Source: Candidatus Kouleothrix ribensis (GTDB taxonomy: Bacteria; Chloroflexota; Chloroflexia; Chloroflexales; Roseiflexaceae). From it: a stretch of DNA of 64,000 nt. A program made the translations under genes and the position numbers. The stretch spans positions 372,001 to 436,000 of the forward strand of contig JADKGW010000001.1 in the NCBI GenBank assembly GCA_016722075.1, in the 5' to 3' direction. Shown piece after piece: positions 43,739 through 52,648 of this stretch. Below the pieces are notes generated by a model, which worked only from the letters and a program-made list of their open reading frames with translations, searched no databases and was not told the origin of the DNA. Within the stretch, counting starts at the first letter, position 1. The number at the start of each line of letters is the position of its first letter.

Positions 43739-44935
43739 ATGAACCGTCTCAGGATTATGATGGCGCTACTGCTGGTGGTGCTGGCGCTGGCCGCATGCGG
43801 CGGCGGCGCAGCGCCGGGTGGTGCAAGCAGCACCCAGCCGACAGATGCCCCAGCGCCGGCCGCGCCGGCCGCCCAGCCGACTGCGGCGAGTGCGCCAGCG
43901 GCGGCCAGCGAGCTGCAGGTAGACAAAGCCAAGCTCTCGAAGGAGCTGCACATCTATAACTGGGCCGACTACCTGGATCCAGCGGTGCTGAAGGACTTCG
44001 AGCAAACCTATGGCGTCAAGGTCTCGATGGAGGTCTACGACAACAACGAAGACATGATCGCCAAGATTCGCCCTGGCAATTCGGGCTACGACGTAGTGTT
44101 CCCATCCGACTACGCAGTCGAGATCATGTGGCGCGAGAAGCTGCTGGCGCCGCTTGATAAAGCGTTGCTGCCGAACCTGGTGCATGTGCGCAAATCGAAC
44201 CTCGACCTATACTACGACCCTGGTAACCTGTACTCGATGCCATATAATTATGGCACGACCGGCCTGGCCTACGATAAGAGCAAATTCACCACGCCGGTCG
44301 ATAGCTGGGCAAGCGTGTTCGACCCGCAACAGCTCGAGCAGAACAAGGGCTATATCAGCATGCTCGACGACGAGCGCGAGGTGCCGGGGGCGGCGCTGCA
44401 CTTCCTGGGCAAGTCGATGAACGACACCGAGGCGGCCAACCTGAAGCAGGCCGAGGATCTGCTGAAGGCGCAGAAGCCGTTCATCTCGGGCTACGATAGC
44501 AGCAATGTCAGCCGGCGGCTGGCCAGCGGCGAGATCGTGCTCGGCCAGATCTACAACAATGTCGCGCTGCAGGCCCGCCTGGGCATCGAAGGCGACTACT
44601 CGGGCAACCCGAATATTACCTTCGTGATCCCCAAAGAAGGCGGCACGGTCTGGCAAGACAATATGGCGATCGTGGCTTCCTCGCCGAATATCTACACCGC
44701 CCACGTGTTCATCAACTACCTGATGACGCCCGAGGTGGCCGCGAAAAACACAATGTTCAACCTGGGCGTCACGCCGAATGCCGACGCCGAGAAGCTGCTG
44801 ACTCCGCAGATTCAGGATCTGTACAAGCAGGGCTTCGCGCCCGATGACGCGACGCTCAAGCGGCTTGAGTGGATTGTGCGCAACGACAAGACGGTTGCAT
44901 TCACCGATCTATGGACGGCGGTGAAGGGCGAGTAG
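43739..44935 (+). CDS. potD: Spermidine/putrescine-binding lipoprotein
   Basis: The 398-residue protein is an exported solute-binding lipoprotein. It begins MNRLRIMMALLLVVLALAAC, with the lipobox LAAC placing the lipidated Cys at residue 20, then an Ala/Pro linker. The mature part starts ELHIYNWADYLDPAVLKDFE, the classical PotD/PotF beginning, and shows VFPSDYAVEIMWREKLLAPL and PYNYGTTGLAYDKSKF. AAGGAGGTCTCG precedes ATG. It delivers polyamines to PotABC encoded just upstream. Confidence 0.94.
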   Translation: MNRLRIMMALLLVVLALAACGGGAAPGGASSTQPTDAPAPAAPAAQPTAASAPAAASELQVDKAKLSKELHIYNWADYLDPAVLKDFEQTYGVKVSMEVYDNNEDMIAKIRPGNSGYDVVFPSDYAVEIMWREKLLAPLDKALLPNLVHVRKSNLDLYYDPGNLYSMPYNYGTTGLAYDKSKFTTPVDSWASVFDPQQLEQNKGYISMLDDEREVPGAALHFLGKSMNDTEAANLKQAEDLLKAQKPFISGYDSSNVSRRLASGEIVLGQIYNNVALQARLGIEGDYSGNPNITFVIPKEGGTVWQDNMAIVASSPNIYTAHVFINYLMTPEVAAKNTMFNLGVTPNADAEKLLTPQIQDLYKQGFAPDDATLKRLEWIVRNDKTVAFTDLWTAVKGE

Positions 44936-44963
44936 CCTCGGCGACATCCGGCGCAGCCCCAAC

Positions 44964-44992
44964 CGACGGAGCAGCATGGTGCTGCTCCGTCG
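44964..44992 (+). terminator. Strong hairpin after potD
   Basis: A perfect 13-bp stem, CGACGGAGCAGCA/TGCTGCTCCGTCG, with loop TGG. There is no T tract, so it may act as a non-canonical terminator or mRNA 3' end stabiliser. Confidence 0.6.
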
Positions 44993-45037
44993 TGCTGTGA
45001 TACCAAATCCGGTTAATCGCTTGGTTTATGGTGGGGG

Positions 45038-45064
45038 TTCGGGGGCGGCAAAGCCGCCCCCGAA
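45038..45064. terminator. Second hairpin in the potD-GNAT spacer
   Basis: A 12-bp perfect stem, TTCGGGGGCGGC/GCCGCCCCCGAA, with loop AAA, followed by ATGCTCTTTT. It resembles the G-rich hairpins into which the IS elements in this window have inserted. Confidence 0.55.
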
Positions 45065-45140
45065 ATGCTCTTTTGTACAAAACGAACGTAATCAAACGGA
45101 GTTGGTATGATTGGAGGATACTGGCTCAACGAGGACGACC

Positions 45141-45638
45141 ATGGCCTTTTACTTTCGGCCGCTCGGCTGGGGCGAGGCGCTGGCAGTAGGCCGCTGGCGC
45201 TACCCGGCGCCCTACGAAATCTACGATCTGAGCGGCAGATCGCTACTGATCAACGTAGCGCTGCACCACGTGCTGGCGCCACTCGGGCGCATGGGATTCT
45301 ACGGGGTACACACCGAGGCCGATCGGCTGCTGGGCGTGTTCTCGTTTCGCCGGCAGCAGCGTATGCTCGAGCTGGGGCTGGGGTTGCGGCCCGACCTGAC
45401 CGGCCAGCGGCTGGGGCTGGCTTTTGTGCAGGCCGGCATGGCCTTTGGCCTGGCGCACTATCGGGCCGAGTACTTCCGGCTGGATGTTGCGCTGTTCAAC
45501 CTGCGCGCCATTCAGGTGTATCAACGCGCCGGCTTCCGGCCGGGCCGCCACTTCACGCGCTATACCCGGCAGGGCCTGCATGAATTCATGGAGATGACTC
45601 GTCCGGCGATCGATCCCACAGCCGGGCAATCACGGTGA
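45141..45638 (+). CDS. GNAT family N-acetyltransferase
   Basis: The 165-residue protein has the GNAT core: LGLGLRPDLTGQRLGLAFVQ (motif A, acetyl-CoA-binding loop QRLGLA) and YFRLDVALFNLRAIQVYQRA followed by GFRPGRHF (motif B, with the typical N.RAI.VYQ.AGF). Family enzymes transfer acetyl groups to amines; the substrate is unknown. ATG 45141 has GAGGACGACC before it. Its 3' end overlaps the convergent VanW-like gene by 53 bp. Confidence 0.87.
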   Translation: MAFYFRPLGWGEALAVGRWRYPAPYEIYDLSGRSLLINVALHHVLAPLGRMGFYGVHTEADRLLGVFSFRRQQRMLELGLGLRPDLTGQRLGLAFVQAGMAFGLAHYRAEYFRLDVALFNLRAIQVYQRAGFRPGRHFTRYTRQGLHEFMEMTRPAIDPTAGQSR

Positions 45639-46422
45639 TCTTGGCGCCCTGGCGCACGACGTTGAATTCGAGCCAGCCCTGGCTCAGGTTGGTGATCTTG
45701 AGATCATGCTCGCCCGGCCCGCCGCCAACCGCCCAGATCGAGACTGAGTCGCGGGTGGGTACGCCGCTCAGGTGGATGCCGTTGGAGCGCACGTGGTTAA
45801 CGAAGCGGAAGGCCCTGGCCGGCAAGAGCGGGCGGGCCGCCATCACGAAGCGGCTGGCGAGGTCGCACAGGCCACCGCCCTGGATGCTGGTCGGCGCAGC
45901 AACCGGCGCATCGGGCTGGTCGGCCGGTGGCTCGGTGGGCTTGAGCGTGATGTATGTCCAGGGCAGGCGCTGCGGGCGTGGGCCGAGTAGCGCATTGAAC
46001 GAGAACACCGCGCCGGGCGCGATGATGCGGTGCGTGAGCGCGCCGTGATAGAGCGATAGCGCCAGGCGGATATTGGCACGCACACCCCGGTCGGATGGGC
46101 TGAACGCAACGGCATGGGCGGCCAGCAGCTGCGGCAGCGGCCGGGGCGTGGCGGTGGGTACGATCGGTGTGGCGGTAGCCGTGGGCGCGGCCGTGGCAGT
46201 CGGCGTGGCCGTCGGCGCCGGCGTGGCCGTGGCGGTTGGCGTGGGGCTGGGCGTGGGGCTAGGCGCCGGCGTGGCCGTGGCATTGGCGCGCTCGCCGGCT
46301 GCGGCATGCGCGATGTATGGCTGGAATAGCCGCGCCTCAGGTTGGCGCAACCCTAGCCCGAGCAGTGCCAGATCTAACGCGAAGGCGACGACGATGAGTG
46401 TGACGAAGGCGAAGAAGCGCAT
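45586..46422 (-). CDS. VanW-like protein with secreted/anchored N-terminus and Pro-Thr linker
   Basis: The 278-residue protein has an N-terminal membrane segment (FAFVTLIVVAFALDLALLGL), a long Ala/Thr/Pro linker (residues about 47-95, with TPSPTPTATATPAPTATPT), then the VanW domain: IAPGAVFSFNALLGPRP, IQGGGLCDLASRF and FVNHVRSNGIHL. VanW occurs in some vancomycin-resistance clusters, but its function is unknown and it is widespread. The low-complexity linker suggests exposure on the cell surface. It shares 53 bp with the convergent GNAT gene. Confidence 0.83.
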   Translation of the reverse strand: MRFFAFVTLIVVAFALDLALLGLGLRQPEARLFQPYIAHAAAGERANATATPAPSPTPSPTPTATATPAPTATPTATAAPTATATPIVPTATPRPLPQLLAAHAVAFSPSDRGVRANIRLALSLYHGALTHRIIAPGAVFSFNALLGPRPQRLPWTYITLKPTEPPADQPDAPVAAPTSIQGGGLCDLASRFVMAARPLLPARAFRFVNHVRSNGIHLSGVPTRDSVSIWAVGGGPGEHDLKITNLSQGWLEFNVVRQGAKITVIARLWDRSPDESSP

Positions 46423-46508
46423 TGCTCTCCCAATGATACTATTTGACTACGACTATCGTACCACAGATAGACGGAGGCAAGCAATTCAATGTGGTATCAT
46501 GTGTGTCC

Positions 46509-47942
46509 ATGATTGATCATATTCAGCACCAGCCCCGCCCGGCCGCAGCCATGGGCCTACCGCGGCCGCATGCCGCGCGGCATCTCTATATTCACATCCC
46601 GTTTTGCCATCGCCGCTGCGCGTACTGCGATTTCAACACCTACGCGAATATGGACGACCGCATGGGCGCGTATGTCGACGCGCTGTGCCGCGAGCTGGCC
46701 GGCTGGCGCATGCCGGCAGCCGCAGCTGGGCTGGCGCCAGGGCCGGGCCTGACCCGCGCCGCGCTGCGGCCAACGATCTTTCTGGGCGGCGGCACGCCGA
46801 GCATGCTGCCGTTAGCGCTGATCGAGCGCGTGCTGGCGGCTGCGTATGCGCTAATACCGCTGGACGAGGCTGAGGTGACGGTCGAGGCCAACCCCGGCAC
46901 CGTGCTTGGGCGCGACTATTTGCGCGGCCTGCGCGCGCTTGGCGTGAACCGGCTGAGCATGGGCGTGCAGAGCCTGCACGACCCGACCTTGCGTGTGCTC
47001 GGGCGCATCCACACCGCCGCCGAGGCGCGCGCCAGCTTCGACGACGCGCGGCGCGCCGGGTTCGACAGTATCAACCTCGACTTTATGTTTGGCCTACCGG
47101 GGCAGACGGTTGAGCAGTGGGAGGCGACGCTGCACGAGATCGCCAGCTGGGGCGCCGATCATTTCTCGCTGTACTCGCTGATCCTCGAAGAGAAGACCCC
47201 GCTGTACGCGCAGGTGATGGGCGGGCGCCTGCATGTACCCGACCAGGATGCGGCCGGCGAGATGTACGAGCTGGCGATCGAGCGGCTGGGCGCGGCCGGC
47301 TATGTCCAATATGAAATCTCGAATTGGGCGCGGCGAGACCGGGAGACTGGGAGACCAGGAGACCGGGAGACTGGGAGACCAGGAGACTGGGAGACCAGGA
47401 GACCGGGAGACCGGGAGACTGGGAGACTGGGAGACCAGGAGACCGGGAGACTGGGAGACCGGGAGACTGGGAGACCAGGAGACCGGGAGACAAACGATCA
47501 CGATCTGCTCGTCGCCCCGTCTGCGTGTCTCCCTCTCCCGGCCTTCGCATGCCACCACAACCTGGCCTACTGGCTGAATGCCGACTACCTGGCCGCCGGC
47601 GCCGGTGCGCATGGCCACCTGTACCCGCAGCGCTTTGCGAATGTACTTGGCATCGACGACTATATCGGGCGCGTGGTGTCCGGGCGCACGCCGATCGCCG
47701 AGGTGACCGAGCTGAGTGCGCGCGACCTGGCGGCCGAGACGATGTTCATGGGCCTGCGGCTGAACGCGGGGGTGAGCTTCGCGCACTTCCAGGAACGCTG
47801 CGGCGGCGATCTGGGGCAGGTGTACGCCAATGAGCTGCGTGAGCTGATCGGGCTGGGCCTGCTCGAGCGCGACGCGCTGGGCGTGCGGCTGACGCCGCGT
47901 GGGCGCATGCTCGGCAACCAGGTGTTCGAGCGCTTCGTGTAG
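46509..47942 (+). CDS. hemW: HemW-like radical SAM protein with in-frame minisatellite insert
   Basis: The 477-residue protein has the radical SAM motif FCHRRCAYCDF (CxxxCxxC at residues 33, 37, 40), FLGGGTPSML, VEANPGT, RLSMGVQSL and DFMFGLPGQT, all typical of HemW/HemN-like enzymes. HemW is a heme chaperone rather than a true coproporphyrinogen oxidase. The family normally joins YEISNWAR directly to CxHNLxYW. Here about 70 residues of RETGRPGD-type repeat and flanking sequence separate EISNWAR from CHHNLAYW. The frame is intact, so the protein might fold with a loop, but function is uncertain. ATG 46509 lacks a ribosome site; a TATCAT box 9-14 bases upstream suggests a leaderless mRNA. Confidence 0.87.
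   Translation: MIDHIQHQPRPAAAMGLPRPHAARHLYIHIPFCHRRCAYCDFNTYANMDDRMGAYVDALCRELAGWRMPAAAAGLAPGPGLTRAALRPTIFLGGGTPSMLPLALIERVLAAAYALIPLDEAEVTVEANPGTVLGRDYLRGLRALGVNRLSMGVQSLHDPTLRVLGRIHTAAEARASFDDARRAGFDSINLDFMFGLPGQTVEQWEATLHEIASWGADHFSLYSLILEEKTPLYAQVMGGRLHVPDQDAAGEMYELAIERLGAAGYVQYEISNWARRDRETGRPGDRETGRPGDWETRRPGDRETGRLGDQETGRLGDRETGRPGDRETNDHDLLVAPSACLPLPAFACHHNLAYWLNADYLAAGAGAHGHLYPQRFANVLGIDDYIGRVVSGRTPIAEVTELSARDLAAETMFMGLRLNAGVSFAHFQERCGGDLGQVYANELRELIGLGLLERDALGVRLTPRGRMLGNQVFERFV
47335..47491 (+). repeat. Octanucleotide (GAGACYRG) minisatellite inside hemW
   Basis: About 19 copies of an 8-bp unit, GAGAC followed by TGG, CAG or CGG. Three units (24 bp) encode RETGRPGD. All reading frames through it are open on both strands. 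Because 8 is not a multiple of 3, gain or loss of one unit would shift the hemW frame. Confidence 0.93.
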
Positions 47943-48052
47943 GGGCAGCCGCTACTGCGCGATCTTCTCGCCGGTGTAGGAGTTTAGGCAGTACCTCTGA
48001 GCCGACCCATCCGAGGGCAGCCGCTACTGCGCGATCTTCTCGCCGGTGTAGG
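47943..48052. repeat. 38-bp direct repeat: duplicated 3' end of the PspC gene
   Basis: 47943-47980 and 48015-48052 are identical for 38 bp. The right copy covers the last codons and stop of the PspC gene (encoding TGEKIAQ on the minus strand); the left copy lies 72 bp away in the spacer. Confidence 0.9.
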
Positions 48053-48302
48053 GGTCGTACTTCCACTGCTCGGCCGGGCGCGGGTGCTCGACGATCGCTG
48101 GCGTGCCCGCCGGAAGGCGCGTATCTTCGGGCATAACGACCCACAGCACCACATACACCAGTGGGCTCACGCCGCTGAGCACCGCCACAACAAACAGCAA
48201 GCGTACGATCGCACTGTCGATGCCGAAGTACGCCGCCAGCCCGCCGCACACGCCGCCGATCATGCGGTCGGTGGTGCTGCGTGTAAATGTTCCCGTGTTC
48301 AT
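48024..48302 (-). CDS. PspC domain protein
   Basis: The 92-residue protein begins MNTGTFTRSTTDRMIGGVCG and continues GLAAYFGIDSAIVRLLFVVA, the PspC signature, with two membrane segments (VRLLFVVAVLSGVSPLVYVV, LWVVMPED). In enterobacteria PspC is part of the phage-shock membrane stress response; stand-alone PspC proteins elsewhere are probably membrane sensors or toxin-like regulators. The C-terminal WKYDPYTGEKIAQ is a short cytoplasmic tail. Confidence 0.88.
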   Translation of the reverse strand: MNTGTFTRSTTDRMIGGVCGGLAAYFGIDSAIVRLLFVVAVLSGVSPLVYVVLWVVMPEDTRLPAGTPAIVEHPRPAEQWKYDPYTGEKIAQ

Positions 48303-48401
48303 ATAAACACCCCTTCTCGCGCTTGCACGCCGCTGATAGCCTGGCTTGTATGTGTTCCATGGCTACGACGCCGGCGCCGTGGAAAATGTTGCTTGGCACA
48401 T

Positions 48402-48436
48402 AGCAGGGGCGCGCGGACAAGCCGCGCGCCCCTGCT
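48402..48436 (-). terminator. Strong hairpin after the amylase gene
   Basis: A perfect 15-bp stem, AGCAGGGGCGCGCGG/CCGCGCGCCCCTGCT, with a 5-nt loop, 22 bp beyond the amylase stop codon. It has no T tract. Confidence 0.6.
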
Positions 48437-48457
48437 GCCATTAGCCCAGGCTGGGTG

Positions 48458-51400
48458 CTAGTTACCGCATGGCGCCACATTGCGCCAGTTGATCACGGTA
48501 TCGCTCACGGTCTGGGTACCGCTGCTGCCGTAACTCAGTGTGAGCTGGCGGTTGGCGACCTCGGCGCAACTGTTGTCCTTCTCGACAAAATCCCACGCGC
48601 CGAGCGTGTACTTATACTCGATCTGAGTGGTCTCTTTGCCGGTGAAGGTGATCGTCCAGTGGGTTGGATCGACGCGCGTAAGCTGCACGCCGCCAGGGTT
48701 CCACTGCGGCAGGTTGCCGTCGAGCCGGTCGAGGAACCCGGCGATATACACGCCATGGCCGGTCGCGTCGGTGCTGGCTGGCACGGTCAGGTTGATCACC
48801 AGCGTGACCGTGCGCAGCTGCGCGGTGGCGGTCACTTCGTTCGAGTTGCCCGAGCGGTTGAACGAGGTGTCGATCGCGCGCACGACGTACGAGTAGGTTG
48901 CGCCCTCGGCCACGCTGGTGTCGTTGTAGGTAGTGCCGCCGGTCACCAGCGCGATTGTGGTGTATGGCCCGCCGGGGGTGTTGCTGCGCAGGATCTCGTA
49001 GCCATACACTGCTACGTTGTCGTTGGCGGCATCCCAGCTTAGCTCGATCCCGGCCGGCGAGGCCGATAGCTTGCTGAGGTTGCCCGGCACCGAGGGCGCC
49101 GTGCTGTCGCCGCTGGAGTTGACCGTCAGCTTACCGGCCTGCGCCGGGCTGTAGCCATTGCCGATACCGTCGAGGTCGGCATAGACCCACTCGCGGCCGT
49201 TGGTGGTGCTGTAGCGGTAGGCGTAGTCGTAGCTGCCGGCCTGCTCGGGCAGCAGGCTGGCTACGAACTCGTCGTTATTGCCCTGGTCGGCGTTGAAGCC
49301 GGCGTCGATCCAGATCCAGCTGGCGTTGCCGGCCGGGTTGCTGCCGCTCGGGCCGTAGCCCAGCTGTGCGCGCAGGCTGTTGGTGGCGCCGGTCTGGTTG
49401 GTTATGCCGTCGATATACACCTGGCCGTACACGTTGGCGGTGCGAGTGGCGGTGCTGATTGTATGCGTCAGCGTGGGCGGCCACTGCAAATTGGCCCAGC
49501 CAATCGTGTAGTGCGGCAATGCGCTGACCTCGTTCGAGGCGCTGCTTTCATTGCCCTTGCTATCGACGGCCTTAACCACATAGTAGTAGGTGCGTGCGTT
49601 GTCCAGGCCGCTGTCGGTGAAGCTGGTGGCCGTCAGCAGGCTGCTGTTGGCCTGCACCCAGCCGCCGCCGCTCAGCGGGCTGCGGTAGACATTGTAGCCC
49701 GCCGCGCCGCTGGCCGCCTGCCAGCTCAGGCCGACGCTGCCGTTGCCCTCGCTCGTCACCGCCAGTTGTTTGGGTGCCGATGGCGGGTTGAGGTCGGTGT
49801 TGCCGGTGGTGAGCACCAGGCCGCTCAGCGGGGCCAGCGTGATTTGCAGCGTGCCGTTGGCTACGGTGTAGCTAGCGCCGGTGCTGTTACCCACGCCGTA
49901 GATCGCTTTGAGCAGGTTGCCGTTGGGGATGTAGCCGGCCAGCGCGATGCTGAGTGTGCGGCTCTGGTTGCTGCGGTTCAGCGCCACGATCAGGCCCTGC
50001 GCGGTCGTCTTGCGGCCGTAGGCTACCGTGTCGTTGGTGTCGTCGGCCAGCAGCACGCGGAAGTCGCCGCTGGTGAGCGCGCTGTTGGCGCGGCGCAGCG
50101 CCGCCAGGCTGCGGTAGTGGCTCAGCAAGCTCAGGTCGGGGTTGCCGCCCCGGTCGGCCCAGGGGTAGGTGCGCCGGTCGTCGGGGTCGTCGGCGCCGGT
50201 CATGCCGACTTCGTCGCCGTAGTAGACGGTCGGCGCGCCGGGCACGGTGAACTGGATCAGCGCGGCCAGGCGCTGGCGCAGCTTGCCGGCAGCCAGGTTG
50301 CCGGCGTTCAGCTCTTTGTCGGCGGTAGTGTCGGCGCCGGGTGTAAGTGTCCAGAGCAGCCGCGCGGTGTCGTGGCTGTCGAGCAGGTTCATCAGCGCGT
50401 AGTAGGTCGCGTCGCTGTAGTCCTCGCGGATCGAGGCCAGGCGTGCGGCGAACTGCGAGGGCTTGATCTGGTAGCCGCTATCGGCGAAGCCTTTCGAGTC
50501 GAAGTTCTGCGGCGCCAGCAGGCCCAGCACTGCATCGCGCAGGCGGTAGTTCATGGTCGCGTCGGCGCGGTCGCCACGCAGGAAGCGCAGCAGCGTGCTG
50601 TCTTTCTGCCATAGCTCGCCGATGATCAGCGCGTTCTGGTTCTTCTGCTTCACCACAGTGCGGAAGGTTTCCCAGTAGCCGTTCGGGAACGAGGCGTCGC
50701 CCATCACGTCGAGCCGCCAGCCCTCGGCTCCGGCGCCGAGCCAGTATTTCGAGACGCTGTTCGGCGCGGTCAGGAAGTACTTCTGCAGGTCGGCGTTGCT
50801 CTTCGTCAGCACCGGGATGCTGTCGAAGCCAAACCAGCCGTCGTAGTAGGTATCGGTGCCGCCGGGTGTCGAGGGCGCGCAGACCGACGGCTCGTTGCCC
50901 TGCGGGGCGCGGAAGTGGAACCAGGCGCGGTAGGGCGATGCGGCCGACTCACACGCGCCGACGATGGGCGAGTGGTGGTAGCGATCGAAGAACGGGCTGT
51001 CCGACGACATGTGGTTGAACACGCCGTCGAGGATGATCCGGATGCCAAGCTTGTCGGCGTGCTTGTTCAGGTTCTCCCAGTCCTTCTGCGTGCCGAAGTA
51101 CGGGTCGATCGTGTAGTAGTCCTGGGTATCGTAGCTGTGGTTCGAGCCGGCGTCGAAGATCGGGTTGAAGTACAGCGTGTTGATGCCCAGCGACTTGAGG
51201 TAGTCCAGCTGCTGGTCGACGCCCTTGAGGTCGCCGCCCATATAGTCGCGGCCGCGCGGCGTCTCGAGCTGTGTCGCCGGTGTGTTCGGCGGTGCGCCGA
51301 AGCGCCATGGGCAGCTAGTGGGAGTGGCGCCGTTGTAGTTGCGGCAGTAGCCCTCGGGCAGCGTGCCCCACGGCAGCCTCACCACCGGGTCGTCGTAGCG

Positions 51401-52648
51401 CACGTCGCCGGTCTTGGCGTCGTTGTCGCTGCGGCCGTTGCGGAAGCGATCCGGGAAGATCTGGTAGATCACCGCGTCTTTGGCCCAGGATGGCGCCCTG
51501 AAGTTCTTGGTATGCACCATCAGCGCCCAGCTCTGGTCGATCGGGTCGGCGGTCGGGGCGCCCAGCCCGCCGTCGAGCGCGCTGGTGTTGTCGCCGTAGT
51601 AGGCCGTCTTGGTGCCGTCGGTGACGATGAAGCGGTACCAGAAGTTGTTCGGCAGATCATTCGGCAGCGTCGCGGCCCAGAAGTCGCAGGTCTCGCTCTC
51701 GAGGCCGATCTGGTAGCACGACACATTGGTGGCGGCCGGGGCCATCGGCACGATCCGCTGGCCGTTCGCGTTCAGGTCGTACAGCCGTAGCTTGACGGCG
51801 GTTACGTCGTTGTGGAAGGTGCGGAAGCGGATTGTCACGGGCGTGCCGGCCGGCACCGCGCCGCCGGGCGTGCGGTAGAGTGTGTCGCGCGAGTCGTGGC
51901 GCAGGCCATCCCACTCGACGTTATTGTCGGGCGCGTGGCCGGCCAGGATGCTCGGTACGTGCGTGGTGGCGTCGTAGCTGAACGACACCTTGGCATTGTT
52001 CACCGGCACATTGAAGCCGATATCCGCGCCGCCGGGCACGCCGCCCTGGCCGTAGTTGACATCCCAGCTCTCGTTCAGCGCAACTTTGCCAGTATAACTA
52101 CCGGCTGGCAGCGCGGTGGTGTCGAGCGTGTAGATGCCGTCGCCGTCGATATCCTGCAGCCACGAGCGCAGACAGTCGGCCAGCCAATCGCCCGAGCAGC
52201 CCAGCTCGCTCTGGAAGCTGCCCGGCGCCACGGCGATCACCGAGCGCTGGTTGTCGGTGATCCAGTGGCTCTTGTTGTCGTAGTAGAACTTGACGGTGGT
52301 GCTGGTGGCCAGGTTCAGCGGGATGTTGTTGCCGCCGCCGTTCAGGCCGTAGCTCTCCGTCCAGCCGTCGTTGAGCGCGGCCTTGTACTCGTAGCTGCCG
52401 GCCGGCAGTGTGAAGCTGGCCTGCCACACGTCGTCGTTCGCGTCGTAGGTCAGGTGCGTGGCCGCGCATGCGGGATCCCAGTCGCCGGCACAGCCGGCCT
52501 CGCTCTGCAGCGAGCCGGCGATCGTGACGCTGGTGGGGTTGCCGGCGGCCAGCGCGGCCGGGGTGCGCCCCGGCAGGGCCAGCGCCGAGAGTAGCACACC
52601 GGTCAAGGCGAGTAGGGTGAACCAGCGGTGGCTTCGGTGTCGGTACAT
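48458..52648 (-). CDS. Secreted multidomain GH13 amylase/pullulanase with starch-binding domains
   Basis: The 1396-residue protein has a signal peptide (WFTLLALTGVLLSALALPGR, then AALAAG). Two X25/pullulanase-type modules follow (SLQSEAGCAGDWDPAC and SFQSELGCSGDWLADC). A CBM34-like region leads to a GH13 barrel with DAVIYQIFPDRF, GVFNHMSSD, the nucleophile Asp in GWRLDVMGDA, the acid Glu in LIIGELWQ and Asp in NLLDSHDTARL. Two fibronectin type III domains, an intervening unknown domain and a C-terminal CBM20-like module (VYIAGFLDRLDGNLPQWNPG) complete it. It would break alpha-glucans outside the cell. The exact specificity (neopullulanase, amylopullulanase or cyclomaltodextrinase) is not clear. 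GAAGGAG fixes ATG 52648. Confidence 0.92.
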   Translation of the reverse strand: MYRHRSHRWFTLLALTGVLLSALALPGRTPAALAAGNPTSVTIAGSLQSEAGCAGDWDPACAATHLTYDANDDVWQASFTLPAGSYEYKAALNDGWTESYGLNGGGNNIPLNLATSTTVKFYYDNKSHWITDNQRSVIAVAPGSFQSELGCSGDWLADCLRSWLQDIDGDGIYTLDTTALPAGSYTGKVALNESWDVNYGQGGVPGGADIGFNVPVNNAKVSFSYDATTHVPSILAGHAPDNNVEWDGLRHDSRDTLYRTPGGAVPAGTPVTIRFRTFHNDVTAVKLRLYDLNANGQRIVPMAPAATNVSCYQIGLESETCDFWAATLPNDLPNNFWYRFIVTDGTKTAYYGDNTSALDGGLGAPTADPIDQSWALMVHTKNFRAPSWAKDAVIYQIFPDRFRNGRSDNDAKTGDVRYDDPVVRLPWGTLPEGYCRNYNGATPTSCPWRFGAPPNTPATQLETPRGRDYMGGDLKGVDQQLDYLKSLGINTLYFNPIFDAGSNHSYDTQDYYTIDPYFGTQKDWENLNKHADKLGIRIILDGVFNHMSSDSPFFDRYHHSPIVGACESAASPYRAWFHFRAPQGNEPSVCAPSTPGGTDTYYDGWFGFDSIPVLTKSNADLQKYFLTAPNSVSKYWLGAGAEGWRLDVMGDASFPNGYWETFRTVVKQKNQNALIIGELWQKDSTLLRFLRGDRADATMNYRLRDAVLGLLAPQNFDSKGFADSGYQIKPSQFAARLASIREDYSDATYYALMNLLDSHDTARLLWTLTPGADTTADKELNAGNLAAGKLRQRLAALIQFTVPGAPTVYYGDEVGMTGADDPDDRRTYPWADRGGNPDLSLLSHYRSLAALRRANSALTSGDFRVLLADDTNDTVAYGRKTTAQGLIVALNRSNQSRTLSIALAGYIPNGNLLKAIYGVGNSTGASYTVANGTLQITLAPLSGLVLTTGNTDLNPPSAPKQLAVTSEGNGSVGLSWQAASGAAGYNVYRSPLSGGGWVQANSSLLTATSFTDSGLDNARTYYYVVKAVDSKGNESSASNEVSALPHYTIGWANLQWPPTLTHTISTATRTANVYGQVYIDGITNQTGATNSLRAQLGYGPSGSNPAGNASWIWIDAGFNADQGNNDEFVASLLPEQAGSYDYAYRYSTTNGREWVYADLDGIGNGYSPAQAGKLTVNSSGDSTAPSVPGNLSKLSASPAGIELSWDAANDNVAVYGYEILRSNTPGGPYTTIALVTGGTTYNDTSVAEGATYSYVVRAIDTSFNRSGNSNEVTATAQLRTVTLVINLTVPASTDATGHGVYIAGFLDRLDGNLPQWNPGGVQLTRVDPTHWTITFTGKETTQIEYKYTLGAWDFVEKDNSCAEVANRQLTLSYGSSGTQTVSDTVINWRNVAPCGN

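Noticed and set aside
47335..47491. Regularly spaced repeats resembling a CRISPR array
   Set aside because: The unit is only 8 bp, contiguous without spacers, and lies inside an open hemW gene.
49463..50614. 383-codon plus-strand frame opposite the amylase gene
   Set aside because: It is the shadow of a well-supported GH13 gene; composition follows the complementary codons and no motif is present.
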